DNA of 64,000 bases from Pseudomonas soli (lineage in GTDB: Bacteria > Pseudomonadota > Gammaproteobacteria > Pseudomonadales > Pseudomonadaceae). The position numbers were made by a program, and so were the translations under genes. A model generated the notes under the pieces. That model was not told the origin of the DNA, searched no databases, and saw only the letters and a list, made by a program, of their open reading frames with translations. Of this stretch, positions 10,949-20,937 are shown one piece after another. Numbering within the stretch: the stretch's first letter is position 1; every line of letters starts with the position of its first letter. The stretch spans positions 248,001-312,000 of the forward strand of contig NZ_FOEQ01000002.1 of the NCBI RefSeq assembly GCF_900110655.1. The letters run 5' to 3'.

Positions 10949-12112
10949 ATGCATTACCCCAGCCTGAACTTCGCCCTGGGCGAGACCATCGACATGCTCC
11001 GTGACCAGGTGCGCACCTTCGTTGCCGCCGAGCTGGCGCCGCGCGCCGCGCAGATCGACCATGACAACCTGTTCCCTGCCGACATGTGGCGCAAGTTCGG
11101 CGACATGGGCCTGCTGGGCATCACCGTGCCGGAGGAATACGGCGGCGCCGGCCTGGGCTACCTGGCCCACGTGGTGTCGATGGAAGAGATCAGCCGGGGC
11201 TCGGCGTCGGTGGCCCTGTCCTACGGCGCCCACTCCAACCTGTGCGTCAACCAGATCAACCGCAACGGCACTCACGAGCAGAAGCTCAAATACCTGCCCA
11301 AGCTGATCAGCGGCGAGCACATCGGCGCCCTGGCCATGAGCGAGCCCAACGCCGGCTCCGACGTGGTGTCGATGAAACTGCGCGCTGAAAAGCGCGGCGA
11401 CCGCTACGTGCTCAACGGCAGCAAGACCTGGATCACCAACGGTCCCGACGCCAACACCTACGTGATCTACGCCAAGACCGACCTGGACAAGGGCCCCCAC
11501 GGCATTACCGCGTTCATCGTCGAGCGCGACTGGAAAGGCTTCAGCCGCAGCAACAAGTTCGACAAGCTCGGCATGCGCGGCTCCAACACCTGCGAGCTGT
11601 TCTTCGATGACGTCGAAGTGCCGCAAGAAAACATCCTCGGCCAGCTCAACGGCGGCGTGCGCGTGCTGATGAGCGGCCTGGACTACGAGCGCGTGGTGCT
11701 GTCGGGCGGCCCGACCGGCATCATGCAGAGCTGCATGGACCTGGTCGTGCCGTACATCCACGACCGCAAGCAGTTCGGCCAGAGCATCGGCGAGTTCCAA
11801 CTGATCCAGGGCAAGATCGCCGACATGTACACCCAGCTCAATGCCAGCCGCGCCTACCTGTACGCCGTGGCCCAGGCCTGCGATCGTGCCGAGACCACTC
11901 GCAAGGACGCCGCCGGGGTCATCCTCTACACCGCTGAGCGCGCCACGCAGATGGCCCTGGAAGCGATCCAGATCCTCGGCGGCAACGGCTACATCAATGA
12001 ATTCCCGGCTGGCCGCCTGTTGCGCGACGCCAAGCTGTACGAGATCGGCGCCGGCACCAGCGAGATCCGCAGGATGCTGATCGGCCGCGAACTGTTCAAC
12101 GAAACCCGCTGA
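10949..12112 (+). CDS. liuA: isovaleryl-CoA dehydrogenase
   Basis: A 387-residue FAD-dependent acyl-CoA dehydrogenase that oxidises isovaleryl-CoA to 3-methylcrotonyl-CoA in leucine catabolism, passing electrons to ETF. Seen: the signature [14 protein letters not shown], the flavin-binding WITNG segment, '[19 protein letters not shown]', and Glu in [12 protein letters not shown] near residue 247, the position of the catalytic base in isovaleryl-CoA dehydrogenases. The start at 10949 is preceded by AAGGTG and gives the usual family length; upstream in-frame starts lie inside a REP element. First gene of liuABCD, 19 bases before liuB. Confidence 0.95.
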   Translation: MHYPSLNFALGETIDMLRDQVRTFVAAELAPRAAQIDHDNLFPADMWRKFGDMGLLGITVPEEYGGAGLGYLAHVVSMEEISRGSASVALSYGAHSNLCVNQINRNGTHEQKLKYLPKLISGEHIGALAMSEPNAGSDVVSMKLRAEKRGDRYVLNGSKTWITNGPDANTYVIYAKTDLDKGPHGITAFIVERDWKGFSRSNKFDKLGMRGSNTCELFFDDVEVPQENILGQLNGGVRVLMSGLDYERVVLSGGPTGIMQSCMDLVVPYIHDRKQFGQSIGEFQLIQGKIADMYTQLNASRAYLYAVAQACDRAETTRKDAAGVILYTAERATQMALEAIQILGGNGYINEFPAGRLLRDAKLYEIGAGTSEIRRMLIGRELFNETR

Positions 12113-12131
12113 GCATAAGGAACGGGCGCAC

Positions 12132-13739
<1,608 letters not shown>

Positions 13740-13742
13740 CCC

Positions 13743-14552
13743 ATGAGCGAATTCGCCACCCTTGAACTGGTCAAGGACCCTCGCGGCTTCGCCACCCTGT
13801 GGCTGAGCCGGGAAGACAAGAACAACGCCTTCAACGCGCAGATGATCCGCGAGCTGATCGTCGCCATCGACCAACTGGGCGAGGACGCCAGCCTGCGCTT
13901 CGTGGTGCTGCGCGGCCGTGGCCGGCACTTCAGCGCCGGTGCGGACCTTGCCTGGATGCAGCAGTCGGCGCAGCTGGACTTCAACACCAACCTGGACGAC
14001 GCCCATGAGCTGGGCGAGCTGATGTACGCCCTGCATCGGCTCAAGGCGCCGACCCTGGCCGTGGTCCAGGGCGCGGCCTTTGGCGGCGCGCTGGGGCTGA
14101 TCAGTTGCTGCGACATGGCCATCGGTGCCGAAGACGCGCAGCTGTGCCTGTCGGAGGTGCGCATCGGCCTGGCGCCGGCGGTGATCAGCCCGTTCGTGGT
14201 CAAGGCCATCGGCGAGCGCGCCGCCCGCCGCTACGCCCTCACCGCCGAGCGTTTCAGCGGCGTGCGCGCCCGCGACCTCGGCCTGCTGGCCGAGGTGTAC
14301 CCGGCCGCCGAACTGGACGCCCAGGTCGAGGCCTGGGTCGATAACCTGCTGCACAACAGCCCGCAGGCGCTGCGCGCCACCAAGGACCTGTTGCGCGAAG
14401 TGGATGACGGCGAGCTGAGCCCGGCCCTGCGCCGCTACTGCGAGAACACCATCGCCCGCATCCGCGTCAGCGCCGAAGGCCAGGAGGGCCTGCGCGCCTT
14501 CCTGGAAAAACGCCGCCCTGCCTGGCAAGACAACAAGGAACCGCGCCCATGA
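13743..14552 (+). CDS. liuC: 3-methylglutaconyl-CoA hydratase
   Basis: A 269-residue enoyl-CoA hydratase/isomerase family enzyme. Motif GRGRHFSAGADLAWM at about residues 58-72 and 'GAAFGGALGLISCCDMAIG' form the oxyanion hole of the crotonase fold. In the liu pathway it hydrates 3-methylglutaconyl-CoA to HMG-CoA. It overlaps the liuD start by 4 bases (ATGA), so translation is probably coupled. Assignment rests on the family plus its operon position between the two carboxylase subunits. Confidence 0.93.
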   Translation: MSEFATLELVKDPRGFATLWLSREDKNNAFNAQMIRELIVAIDQLGEDASLRFVVLRGRGRHFSAGADLAWMQQSAQLDFNTNLDDAHELGELMYALHRLKAPTLAVVQGAAFGGALGLISCCDMAIGAEDAQLCLSEVRIGLAPAVISPFVVKAIGERAARRYALTAERFSGVRARDLGLLAEVYPAAELDAQVEAWVDNLLHNSPQALRATKDLLREVDDGELSPALRRYCENTIARIRVSAEGQEGLRAFLEKRRPAWQDNKEPRP

Positions 14553-16504
14553 GCCGACCCACGCTGACCACCCTGCTGGTCGCCAACCGCGGCGAGATCG
14601 CCTGCCGGGTGATGCGCACCGCCAAGGCCATGGGCCTGACCACCGTGGCCGTGCACAGCGCCACCGACCGCGACGCGCGCCACAGCCGCGAGGCTGATAT
14701 CCGCGTCGACCTCGGTGGCAGCAAGGCCGCCGACAGCTACCTGGTGATCGACAAGTTGCTCGCCGCGGCCAAGGCCAGCGGCGCCCAGGCGATCCACCCG
14801 GGCTATGGCTTTCTGTCCGAAAACGCCGGTTTCGCCCGCGCCATCGAACAGGCCGGGCTGATCTTCCTTGGCCCACCGGCCAGCGCCATCGACGCCATGG
14901 GCAGCAAGTCGGCGGCCAAGGCGCTGATGGAAGCCGCCGGGGTGCCGCTGGTGCCGGGCTACCACGGTGAGGCCCAGGATCTGGAAACCTTCCGCGCCGC
15001 CGCCGAGCGCATCGGCTACCCGGTGCTGCTCAAGGCCAGCGCCGGCGGTGGCGGCAAGGGCATGAAGGTGGTCGAGGAGGAAAGCCAGCTGGCCGACGCC
15101 CTGGCCTCGGCGCAACGTGAAGCGCAGTCGTCGTTCGGCGATGCGCGGATGCTGGTCGAGAAGTACGTGCTCAAGCCACGCCATGTGGAGATCCAGGTGT
15201 TCGCCGACCAGCACGGCCACTGCCTGTACCTCAACGAGCGTGACTGCTCGATCCAGCGCCGCCACCAGAAAGTGGTCGAGGAAGCCCCGGCGCCGGGCCT
15301 GTCCCCCGAGCTGCGCAAGGCCATGGGCGAGGCTGCGGTACGCGCCGCCCAGGCCATCGGCTATGTGGGCGCCGGTACCGTGGAGTTCCTGCTCGATGCC
15401 CGCGGCGAGTTCTTCTTCATGGAGATGAACACTCGCCTGCAGGTGGAGCATCCGGTCACCGAGGCCATCACCGGGCTCGACCTGGTGGCCTGGCAGATCC
15501 GCGTGGCCTGCGGTGAGCCGCTGCCTTTGACTCAAGAGCAGGTGCCGCTGATCGGCCATGCCATCGAGGTGCGGCTGTACGCGGAGGATCCGGCCAACGA
15601 ATTCCTCCCGGCCACCGGCACCCTGGCGCTGTACCGCGAGTCGGCGCCGGGCGAAGGCCGTCGGGTGGACAGCGGTGTCAGCGAGGGCGATGTGGTATCG
15701 CCGTTCTACGACCCGATGCTGGGCAAGCTGATTGCCTGGGGGCAGGACCGCGAGCAAGCGCGCCTGCGACTGCTGGCGATGCTCGATGAGTTCGCCATTG
15801 GCGGGCTGAAGACCAACATTGCCTTCCTGCGCCGCATCCTGGCGCACCCGGCGTTTGCCGAGGCGGAGCTGGACACTGGCTTCATCCCGCGTCACCAGGA
15901 TGTGCTGCTACCCCCGCCACAGGCGCTACCGGCGCAGTTCTGGGAGGCCGCCGCCGAAGCCTGGCTGCAAGGTGAGCCAGCGCAACTGCGCCAGGACGAC
16001 CCCGCCTCGCCCTGGACCTTGCGCGATGGCCTGCGCCTGGGGCTGCCGGCACGCAGCAGCCTGCACCTGCAATGCGACGGAAATGAGCAGGCGGTGACGC
16101 TGGAGCGTAGTGCGCCTTCGACTTATCGCCTGAAGGGGGAGCAGCTGTGCCATGAGCAGGACGGCTTGCGCCGTCGTTACCTGGCGGTTCGCCGGGGCGG
16201 CACGCTGTACGTACAGTGGCAGGGCGAATTGCACGCCGTCAGTGCCCATGACCCGATCGCTGCGGCGGAAGCCAGCCACAGCCACCAGGGCGGCCTGGGC
16301 GCGCCCATGAACGGTAGCATCGTGCGGGTGCTGGTCGAGCCGGGACAAGTGGTCGAGGCCGGCACTGCGCTGGTGGTGCTCGAGGCGATGAAGATGGAGC
16401 ACAGCATTCGGGCGCCCCATGATGGGACGGTAAAGGCGCTGTTCTGCCAGGAGGGGGATATGGTCAGCGAGGGGACAGTGTTGGTCGAGCTGGAGGAGGC
16501 GTAA
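14549..16504 (+). CDS. liuD: methylcrotonyl-CoA carboxylase alpha subunit (biotin-containing)
   Basis: A 651-residue protein with biotin carboxylase and biotin carrier domains. The N-terminal ATP-grasp part (about 1-450) shows 'VANRGEIACRV', 'GGGGKGMKVV' and 'EMNTRLQVEHPVTE'. The C-terminal carrier domain shows VLEAMKMEHS with the biotinylated Lys near residue 615. It carboxylates its biotin with ATP and bicarbonate and passes CO2 to LiuB. Last gene of this operon: the HMG-CoA lyase gene liuE, which follows liuD in P. aeruginosa, is absent here and must be elsewhere. Confidence 0.96.
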   Translation: MSRPTLTTLLVANRGEIACRVMRTAKAMGLTTVAVHSATDRDARHSREADIRVDLGGSKAADSYLVIDKLLAAAKASGAQAIHPGYGFLSENAGFARAIEQAGLIFLGPPASAIDAMGSKSAAKALMEAAGVPLVPGYHGEAQDLETFRAAAERIGYPVLLKASAGGGGKGMKVVEEESQLADALASAQREAQSSFGDARMLVEKYVLKPRHVEIQVFADQHGHCLYLNERDCSIQRRHQKVVEEAPAPGLSPELRKAMGEAAVRAAQAIGYVGAGTVEFLLDARGEFFFMEMNTRLQVEHPVTEAITGLDLVAWQIRVACGEPLPLTQEQVPLIGHAIEVRLYAEDPANEFLPATGTLALYRESAPGEGRRVDSGVSEGDVVSPFYDPMLGKLIAWGQDREQARLRLLAMLDEFAIGGLKTNIAFLRRILAHPAFAEAELDTGFIPRHQDVLLPPPQALPAQFWEAAAEAWLQGEPAQLRQDDPASPWTLRDGLRLGLPARSSLHLQCDGNEQAVTLERSAPSTYRLKGEQLCHEQDGLRRRYLAVRRGGTLYVQWQGELHAVSAHDPIAAAEASHSHQGGLGAPMNGSIVRVLVEPGQVVEAGTALVVLEAMKMEHSIRAPHDGTVKALFCQEGDMVSEGTVLVELEEA

Positions 16505-16544
16505 CGGCGGCAATGTGTTCGCCGAAAGGGTTGTTTCGCCTATG

Positions 16545-16576
16545 AGATCGAGCGCCGCGCGGGCGGCGCTCGATCT
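16545..16576. terminator. liu operon terminator hairpin
   Basis: A perfect 14-bp stem, AGATCGAGCGCCGC / GCGGCGCTCGATCT, with a GCGG loop, 40 bases after the liuD stop. No clear T-run follows, so it may be a Rho-assisted terminator or an mRNA-protecting hairpin. It also sits downstream of the convergent repressor gene. Confidence 0.6.
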
Positions 16577-16637
16577 AGAGAGCGCTGCAAGCCCCCCGCC
16601 TGGCACCTCGCAGCCCTAACACGGTCTGCGCGGGCAC

Positions 16638-17303
16638 CTAAAGCACCCCGTGCATCCGCACCACAACGCCAATGAACTCGCACCCTTCCTCGCACACTAG
16701 CGTTGGATAGGCATTGTTGAGCGCCTTCAGATACCGCTGCCCACCCTCCTCGGTCAGCTGCCGAAAGATCGCGGACTTGCCAGGCAGCCGGGCAATCACC
16801 AGACGCCCCGGCTCGACGGCCACGCCGTCATCGACCAGGATTCGAACCCCTTCGGGCACGCTCCTGCCGCTGGCCGCGCTCATGGTGTCGTTCTCGACCC
16901 TCAGCCAGAACGCCTTGCCTTGGGCCAGGTAGTCGGTCTGTTCGAAGACATCGGATGCCTCCTCCTGCTCCTGACCCAACGCGGCCCACTCACGCAGCGG
17001 ATAGCGGAAACACACGAAGTATTTCGCCTGCCCGTCGTCATCGTCCTCTTCCTCGAGGCCGTAACGCGCCGGCTCCTCACCCACCTGCCCCAACACACGC
17101 AGCTGCATGCTGACCTGGTAATGCGGCATGCCCAGCTCGATGAACGTACGGTTCATCGAGTCGACCCGAGGCTGACGGCGCTTCTTCAGCCAATGGCCGA
17201 TGCTGCCTTGGGAAACCCCAACGCGCTCGGCAAGCTGCTCCTGGGAGATATCGAGCTCCTCGATCCGTTCCCGAACCAGGGCTATCCATTTGTCCATATT
17301 CAT
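16638..17303 (-). CDS. CI/LexA-like repressor with degenerate S24 peptidase domain
   Basis: A 221-residue XRE-HTH plus S24-fold protein. The HTH (ISQEQLAERVGVSQGSIGHWLKKRRQP) lies at about residues 17-43. The C-terminal half aligns with lambda CI around 'EGVRILVDDGVAVEPGRLVIARLPGKSAIFRQL' and 'YLKALNNAYPTLVCEEGCEFIGVVV'. In active CI/LexA the nucleophile is Ser in an (N/D)SM motif; here it is Thr140 in NDTM. The general-base Lys in the (F/V)K(K/R)L motif is Arg181 in FRQL. So RecA-stimulated self-cleavage looks disabled, while the dimerisation fold may remain. An acidic stretch EEEDDDDG lies in the linker. The start is uncertain: ATG 17303 or 17297, or a GTG at 17312. Divergent from the DUF6124-type gene, with a palindrome between. 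Confidence 0.8.
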   Translation of the reverse strand: MNMDKWIALVRERIEELDISQEQLAERVGVSQGSIGHWLKKRRQPRVDSMNRTFIELGMPHYQVSMQLRVLGQVGEEPARYGLEEEDDDDGQAKYFVCFRYPLREWAALGQEQEEASDVFEQTDYLAQGKAFWLRVENDTMSAASGRSVPEGVRILVDDGVAVEPGRLVIARLPGKSAIFRQLTEEGGQRYLKALNNAYPTLVCEEGCEFIGVVVRMHGVL

Positions 17304-17372
17304 CGCAGGCACGATACGGACTGACTCCTTGCGTTCAATACACATCAAGTAGTATTTGCCCAAACACATTTA

Positions 17373-17387
17373 AATACTTTAGGTATT
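17373..17387. promoter_or_regulatory. palindromic operator candidate between repressor and DUF6124-type gene
   Basis: AATAC-TTTAG-GTATT is a perfect 5-bp inverted repeat with a 5-base spacer in the AT-rich divergent promoter region. A further half-like AGTATT lies at about 17351-17356. The position suits binding by the CI-like repressor to control its own gene and the divergent one. Confidence 0.45.
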
Positions 17388-17434
17388 AGAATCGAGCTTC
17401 ACCTTTCACCTACTGGTATTCGCAGGTAATCAGG

Positions 17435-17749
17435 ATGAACATCTCGAAAGAAACGGAAACAGATCTCGACGAAGAAGCTGCTCGCCGCGCCCTCGATTTC
17501 TACCTCAACCCCACGCCCACGCCCCGCGACCTGGAACGTTCGCTGTGGACCCTGCGCGAAGGCGTCAGCAACGCGCAGGCCAGCGAACACGCCATGGCCC
17601 TGCTGCGATGCGCTGCAGCCACGGCACAGGAAACCGGCAACCATTTGCAGGGCACGACGCGGGAAGTGGTGTTTGCGCTGATGCACATGATCAACATGGC
17701 CCGCGCCCTGCTGGAGCAGTGCCACGCCACGGAAAAGGCAACGATCTGA
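17435..17749 (+). CDS. DUF6124-type small protein
   Basis: A 104-residue protein with an acidic N-terminus (ETETDLDEEAARRALDFYL), a proline-containing linker and a C-terminal helical half (ASEHAMALLRCAAATAQETGNHLQGTTREVVFALMHMINMARALLEQC). This layout matches the DUF6124/DUF3077-type proteins that are abundant in Pseudomonas and have no known function. It diverges from the CI-like repressor and is probably under its control. Family placement is from memory of the pattern, so moderate confidence. Confidence 0.65.
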   Translation: MNISKETETDLDEEAARRALDFYLNPTPTPRDLERSLWTLREGVSNAQASEHAMALLRCAAATAQETGNHLQGTTREVVFALMHMINMARALLEQCHATEKATI

Positions 17750-17846
17750 AGGGAGAACGTGATAGCCGACGAACGGCAAAAGCCCCGATTGCCGGGGACG
17801 AGGAGTGCGTCAGGAAGAATTTTTTAGTCAATCGCTGAAAAATCAT

Positions 17847-17874
17847 TTGACTGGCAAATGATAACGATTATTAT
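17847..17874 (+). promoter_or_regulatory. prrF promoter with embedded Fur box
   Basis: A -35 hexamer TTGACT at 17847-17852 and a -10 TATTAT at 17869-17874 are spaced by 16 bases. The spacer and -10 overlap GCAAATGATAACGATTATT (17854-17872), matching the 19-bp Fur consensus in about 14 positions. Fur bound with Fe(II) would block this promoter, giving expression in iron starvation. Confidence 0.8.
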
Positions 17875-17880
17875 TGCACT

Positions 17881-17999
17881 CAGCAGGTCGCGAGACCCGC
17901 TGGATAACCTGCAACGTCCTCAGGTCGGACGCTCAGATTATCTCCTCATCAGGCTAATCACGGTTTTTGACCCGGCTTTTTGCCGGGTCATTTTTTTTT
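17881..17999 (+). ncRNA. prrF: PrrF iron-responsive small RNA
   Basis: The segment contains the conserved PrrF core, CTCAGATTATCTCCTCATCA then GGCTAATCACGG, preceded by the GTCGCGAGA and CCTGCAACGTCC blocks. It ends in a Rho-independent terminator: stem TGACCCGGC (17968-17976) / GCCGGGTCA (17982-17990) followed by nine T. PrrF RNAs are the Pseudomonas counterparts of RyhB: with Hfq they pair with and down-regulate mRNAs for iron-rich proteins when iron is scarce. The 5' end is estimated from the -10 box. Only one copy is present here, unlike the tandem pair of P. aeruginosa. Confidence 0.92.
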
Positions 18000-18181
18000 G
18001 GCTCTTCAGGCTAATGAAGATCGTTTAATGGCAGCGATGATAGCAAAAGTGTGTCAGCACGTGAATGCTCATTACAAATCTTTGCGGAATCAGCACTTGA
18101 GAATCAATCTCGTTTAGCCTAAGCTGGCTCTGCATCAAGGAAGATGCCCCCACCCCTTTCCTTATGAGCAAGGAGCTGTCC

Positions 18182-18697
18182 ATGACCCGCCTGCTGCTGC
18201 CCCTCGAGCACGATCCGCGCCCTGCCGAACTGCACGCTGAAGACGCGCTACTGCATGCACTAAAGCGCTTGCCGCGCCGGGTCCAGCAAGTTTTCCTGCT
18301 CAACCGCCTCGACCAACAGGGCTTTGCCGCCATCGCCGAGCGCCTGGACCTGCCACTGATCAGCATCGAGCGCCACATGAACCAGGCCCTGCAAACCGCC
18401 CGCGCCCCCGGCGACGCGCTGGCCAGCATCGCCGGCCAATGGTACGTGCGCCTGCAAAGCCCGCAGGTGACCGCCAGCGAACGCATCGACTTCCGCCGCT
18501 GGCTGGATGCCGACCCCGACCACCTGCGCGCCTTCCACGAAACCGAACTGCGCTGGCGCAGCCTGCTCGCCCCGGCGCGGCAATTGGGCCATGACGGCTG
18601 GTACCGGCAAGGGCGCGCGGCGCTGTCGCTGGGTGGCTGCTCGATTGCCGTCGGGCTTGGTGTTGCTGCGCTTGTGGCGCTGGGGCTGCTGACCTGA
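18182..18697 (+). CDS. sigma-region-4 / FecR N-terminal hybrid membrane protein
   Basis: A 171-residue protein. Residues about 22-75 (LLHALKRLPRRVQQVFLLNRLDQQGFAAIAERLDLPLISIERHMNQAL, shown here as one description) look like ECF sigma region 4, with an imperfect HTH. Residues about 82-130 (ASIAGQWYVRLQ.., FRRWLDADPDHLRAFHE) match the N-terminal DUF4880 domain of FecR-type anti-sigma regulators. A hydrophobic C-terminal segment (about 150-170) is probably a membrane anchor. It has no sigma region 2 and no periplasmic FecR domain. ATG 18182 is chosen because AAGGAG sits 6 bases upstream; an upstream ATG at 18164 lacks this. Located right after PrrF, it suggests a remnant or re-purposed iron-signalling component. 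Confidence 0.7.
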   Translation: MTRLLLPLEHDPRPAELHAEDALLHALKRLPRRVQQVFLLNRLDQQGFAAIAERLDLPLISIERHMNQALQTARAPGDALASIAGQWYVRLQSPQVTASERIDFRRWLDADPDHLRAFHETELRWRSLLAPARQLGHDGWYRQGRAALSLGGCSIAVGLGVAALVALGLLT

Positions 18698-18800
18698 TTC
18701 GCAGGGGCGGACTCATCCACGACTGCGTCAATTAACCTGCGCACCCGCACCACCAGGCGGTGTAGAGTACGGTCACAACAACGCCAACAGGAGGCTGGCA

Positions 18801-19949
18801 ATGACCGTGACGCTCTCCCCGCTGCACATCGACTGCGATTTCGACTCCGGCAACATCCTGGTCCTGGACGCCAGCGACCCTGCCCACGTCCACCTGAACA
18901 TCCGCAAGGACAGTCACAGCGACCACTTCCAGTGGTTCCATTTCAAGGCCAGCGGCCTGACTCCGGGCCAGGTCCATCGCTTCAGCCTGGACAACGCCCA
19001 CCAGTCCTCCTACAAGAACGCCTGGACCGGCTACCACGCCGTGGCCTCGTACGACCAGCAGACCTGGTTCCGCGTGCCCAGCCAGTTTGACGGCAAGGCC
19101 CTGAGCTTCGACGTCAAGGCCGAACAGCCACAAGCCTGGTTCGCCTACTTCGAGCCCTACCCCCGTGCACGCCACAACCAGTTGATCGAACGCGCCAAGC
19201 AGATCCCCGGCGTCGAACTGCTGGCCAGCGGGCGCAGCGTGCAGGGTCGGGATATTCCGCTGCTGCGCGCAGGCAACGGCGCGGCCGGCAAGCGCAAGCT
19301 GTGGATCATCGCCCAGCAGCATCCGGGCGAGCACATGGCCGAATGGTTCATGGAAGGTGTGATCGACGCCCTCGAGGCCAATGGCCCGGTCATCCAGCAA
19401 CTGCTGGCCAAGGCCGACCTGTACCTGATCCCGAACATGAACCCGGACGGTGCCTTCCTCGGACACCTGCGCACCAACTTCAAGGGCAAGGACCTCAACC
19501 GCGCCTGGCAGGACGCCAGCGTCGAGCTGAGCCCCGAGGTGTTCTTTGCCCAGAGCCAGATGAAGCTGCATGGCGTGGACGCCTTCATCGATGCCCATGG
19601 CGACGAAGAGATCCCCCATGTGTTCACCGCGGCCTGCGAGGGCAACCCCGGCTACACGCCGCGCATCGCCAAGCTGGAGGAGCAGTTCCGCGGCACCCTG
19701 TGCAGCCTGACCCCGGACTTCCAGACGAAGTACGGTTACACCCGCGATGAGCCAGGCCAAGCCAACATGACCCTGGCCTGCAATGCCGTGGGCCAGGCCC
19801 ATGACTGCCTGTCGCTGACCCTGGAGATGCCGTTCAAGGACCACGACGATGCGCCGAACCCGCGCACCGGCTGGTCGGGTGAGCGCTCCAAGGCGCTGGC
19901 CGGGGCGGTGCTTGAGACGTTGCTGAAGATGGTCGGCGATCTGCGCTGA
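18801..19949 (+). CDS. M14 cytosolic carboxypeptidase-like metallopeptidase
   Basis: A 382-residue zinc carboxypeptidase of the M14 cytosolic carboxypeptidase branch. It has an N-terminal beta-sandwich domain (about 1-125, 'WFHFKASGLTPGQVHRF', 'WFAYFEPYP') typical of CCPs. The M14 catalytic domain carries QQHPGEHMAEW (zinc His174 and Glu177), IDAHGDEE (zinc His266) and LTLEMPFK (catalytic Glu342). No signal peptide, so cytosolic. Bacterial members such as the P. aeruginosa CCP have known structures but unclear substrates. GGAGG lies 10 bases before the start. Confidence 0.88.
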   Translation: MTVTLSPLHIDCDFDSGNILVLDASDPAHVHLNIRKDSHSDHFQWFHFKASGLTPGQVHRFSLDNAHQSSYKNAWTGYHAVASYDQQTWFRVPSQFDGKALSFDVKAEQPQAWFAYFEPYPRARHNQLIERAKQIPGVELLASGRSVQGRDIPLLRAGNGAAGKRKLWIIAQQHPGEHMAEWFMEGVIDALEANGPVIQQLLAKADLYLIPNMNPDGAFLGHLRTNFKGKDLNRAWQDASVELSPEVFFAQSQMKLHGVDAFIDAHGDEEIPHVFTAACEGNPGYTPRIAKLEEQFRGTLCSLTPDFQTKYGYTRDEPGQANMTLACNAVGQAHDCLSLTLEMPFKDHDDAPNPRTGWSGERSKALAGAVLETLLKMVGDLR

Positions 19950-19962
19950 GCTACGCCAGCAC

Positions 19963-20937
19963 TCAGAACTGCACATCCAGAATCACGCTGTCGGTATAGG
20001 TCGCCGCCGGCGGCGTGGCCTGGTCGGTGTACACCTTGGCGTTGTAGTTGAACACCTGGCTGCCCGTGCCGGTCCCCGCCCCCGGATTCACTTCGGCATC
20101 GCTGCTCGAACGCCGCGCCGCGCCCACCGAGCCCCAGCGCACCGCGCCGGCGCTCTTGAAGATGTCATAGGCCAGGTAGTTACTGGCACTGGACTTCATT
20201 CGCCGCCGCCCGCCCGCACCATTCTGCCCGTCATCCAGCCCCACCGTGTAGTTGCTGCCCTTGGTGCACGACACGCTCAAGCTCTGGTTCACCGTGCCGA
20301 ACCCGGCCACCACCGGGGCGCTGGCGAAACTGATGTTGGGCGTGGTGATCTGGCAGTCGTTGCTTACCGTCAGGCTGACATTCAGGGTATTGCTACCACT
20401 GCCAATATCGCGCCCCAGGCAGATACTGCCGATGCCGATACCCGAGCAGTAGTTCCAGCTCCAGGCGACGGTCAGCGTTTCCTGGTACAGGCCGGCGGCG
20501 ACGTTGCTGCCGATCTGTGTACGCAGATAGATCGGTACTGCCTTGGGCGTCGTGCCATTGAGGAGGCCGAGCAGGTCGATGATGCCATTGCGGGCAAAGT
20601 CGAAGGCAACGCCCCGGGTGATCGGGTAGTTGACGCTGTTGTCGGCGTACAGGGTGTAGTTGATCACATCGCCGGTCGGGCCGACCAGGCCACCGGAGGC
20701 GGGCGTGATGGTTGCGTAGAAGTGGTCATTGCTGGACAGCAGGCTGAGCAGCGAGCCGGTGCACTGCAAGCCGGAATTGGTGGTAGAGGCAGTCTGCACG
20801 GTGGTACGTACCAGCGTCGAGTTGACGGTGCCGAACGCTGCTGGCGTGGTGGCCACCGATGAGCACAGTGCCCAGGCCGGGCATGGCGCCAGCAACAGGC
20901 CAAACAGCAGGCCGTGCCGTTGAACATTCACTGGCAC
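19963..20937 (-). CDS. csuE: Csu-type pilus tip adhesin with two spore-coat U domains
   Basis: A secreted protein of about 324 residues with an N-terminal signal peptide (LLFGLLLAPCPAWA). Two spore-coat U (SCPU) domains follow, the second with 'FGTVNQSLSVSCTKGSNYTVGLDDGQNG' and a C-terminal donor-strand-type end 'YTDSVILDVQF'. It corresponds to CsuE, the two-domain tip adhesin of archaic chaperone-usher pili, which mediates attachment to abiotic surfaces. Starts are GTG: 20937, or 20931, which overlaps the usher stop codon; either implies translational coupling to the usher. Last gene of the seven-gene operon. Confidence 0.88.
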   Translation of the reverse strand: MPVNVQRHGLLFGLLLAPCPAWALCSSVATTPAAFGTVNSTLVRTTVQTASTTNSGLQCTGSLLSLLSSNDHFYATITPASGGLVGPTGDVINYTLYADNSVNYPITRGVAFDFARNGIIDLLGLLNGTTPKAVPIYLRTQIGSNVAAGLYQETLTVAWSWNYCSGIGIGSICLGRDIGSGSNTLNVSLTVSNDCQITTPNISFASAPVVAGFGTVNQSLSVSCTKGSNYTVGLDDGQNGAGGRRRMKSSASNYLAYDIFKSAGAVRWGSVGAARRSSSDAEVNPGAGTGTGSQVFNYNAKVYTDQATPPAATYTDSVILDVQF

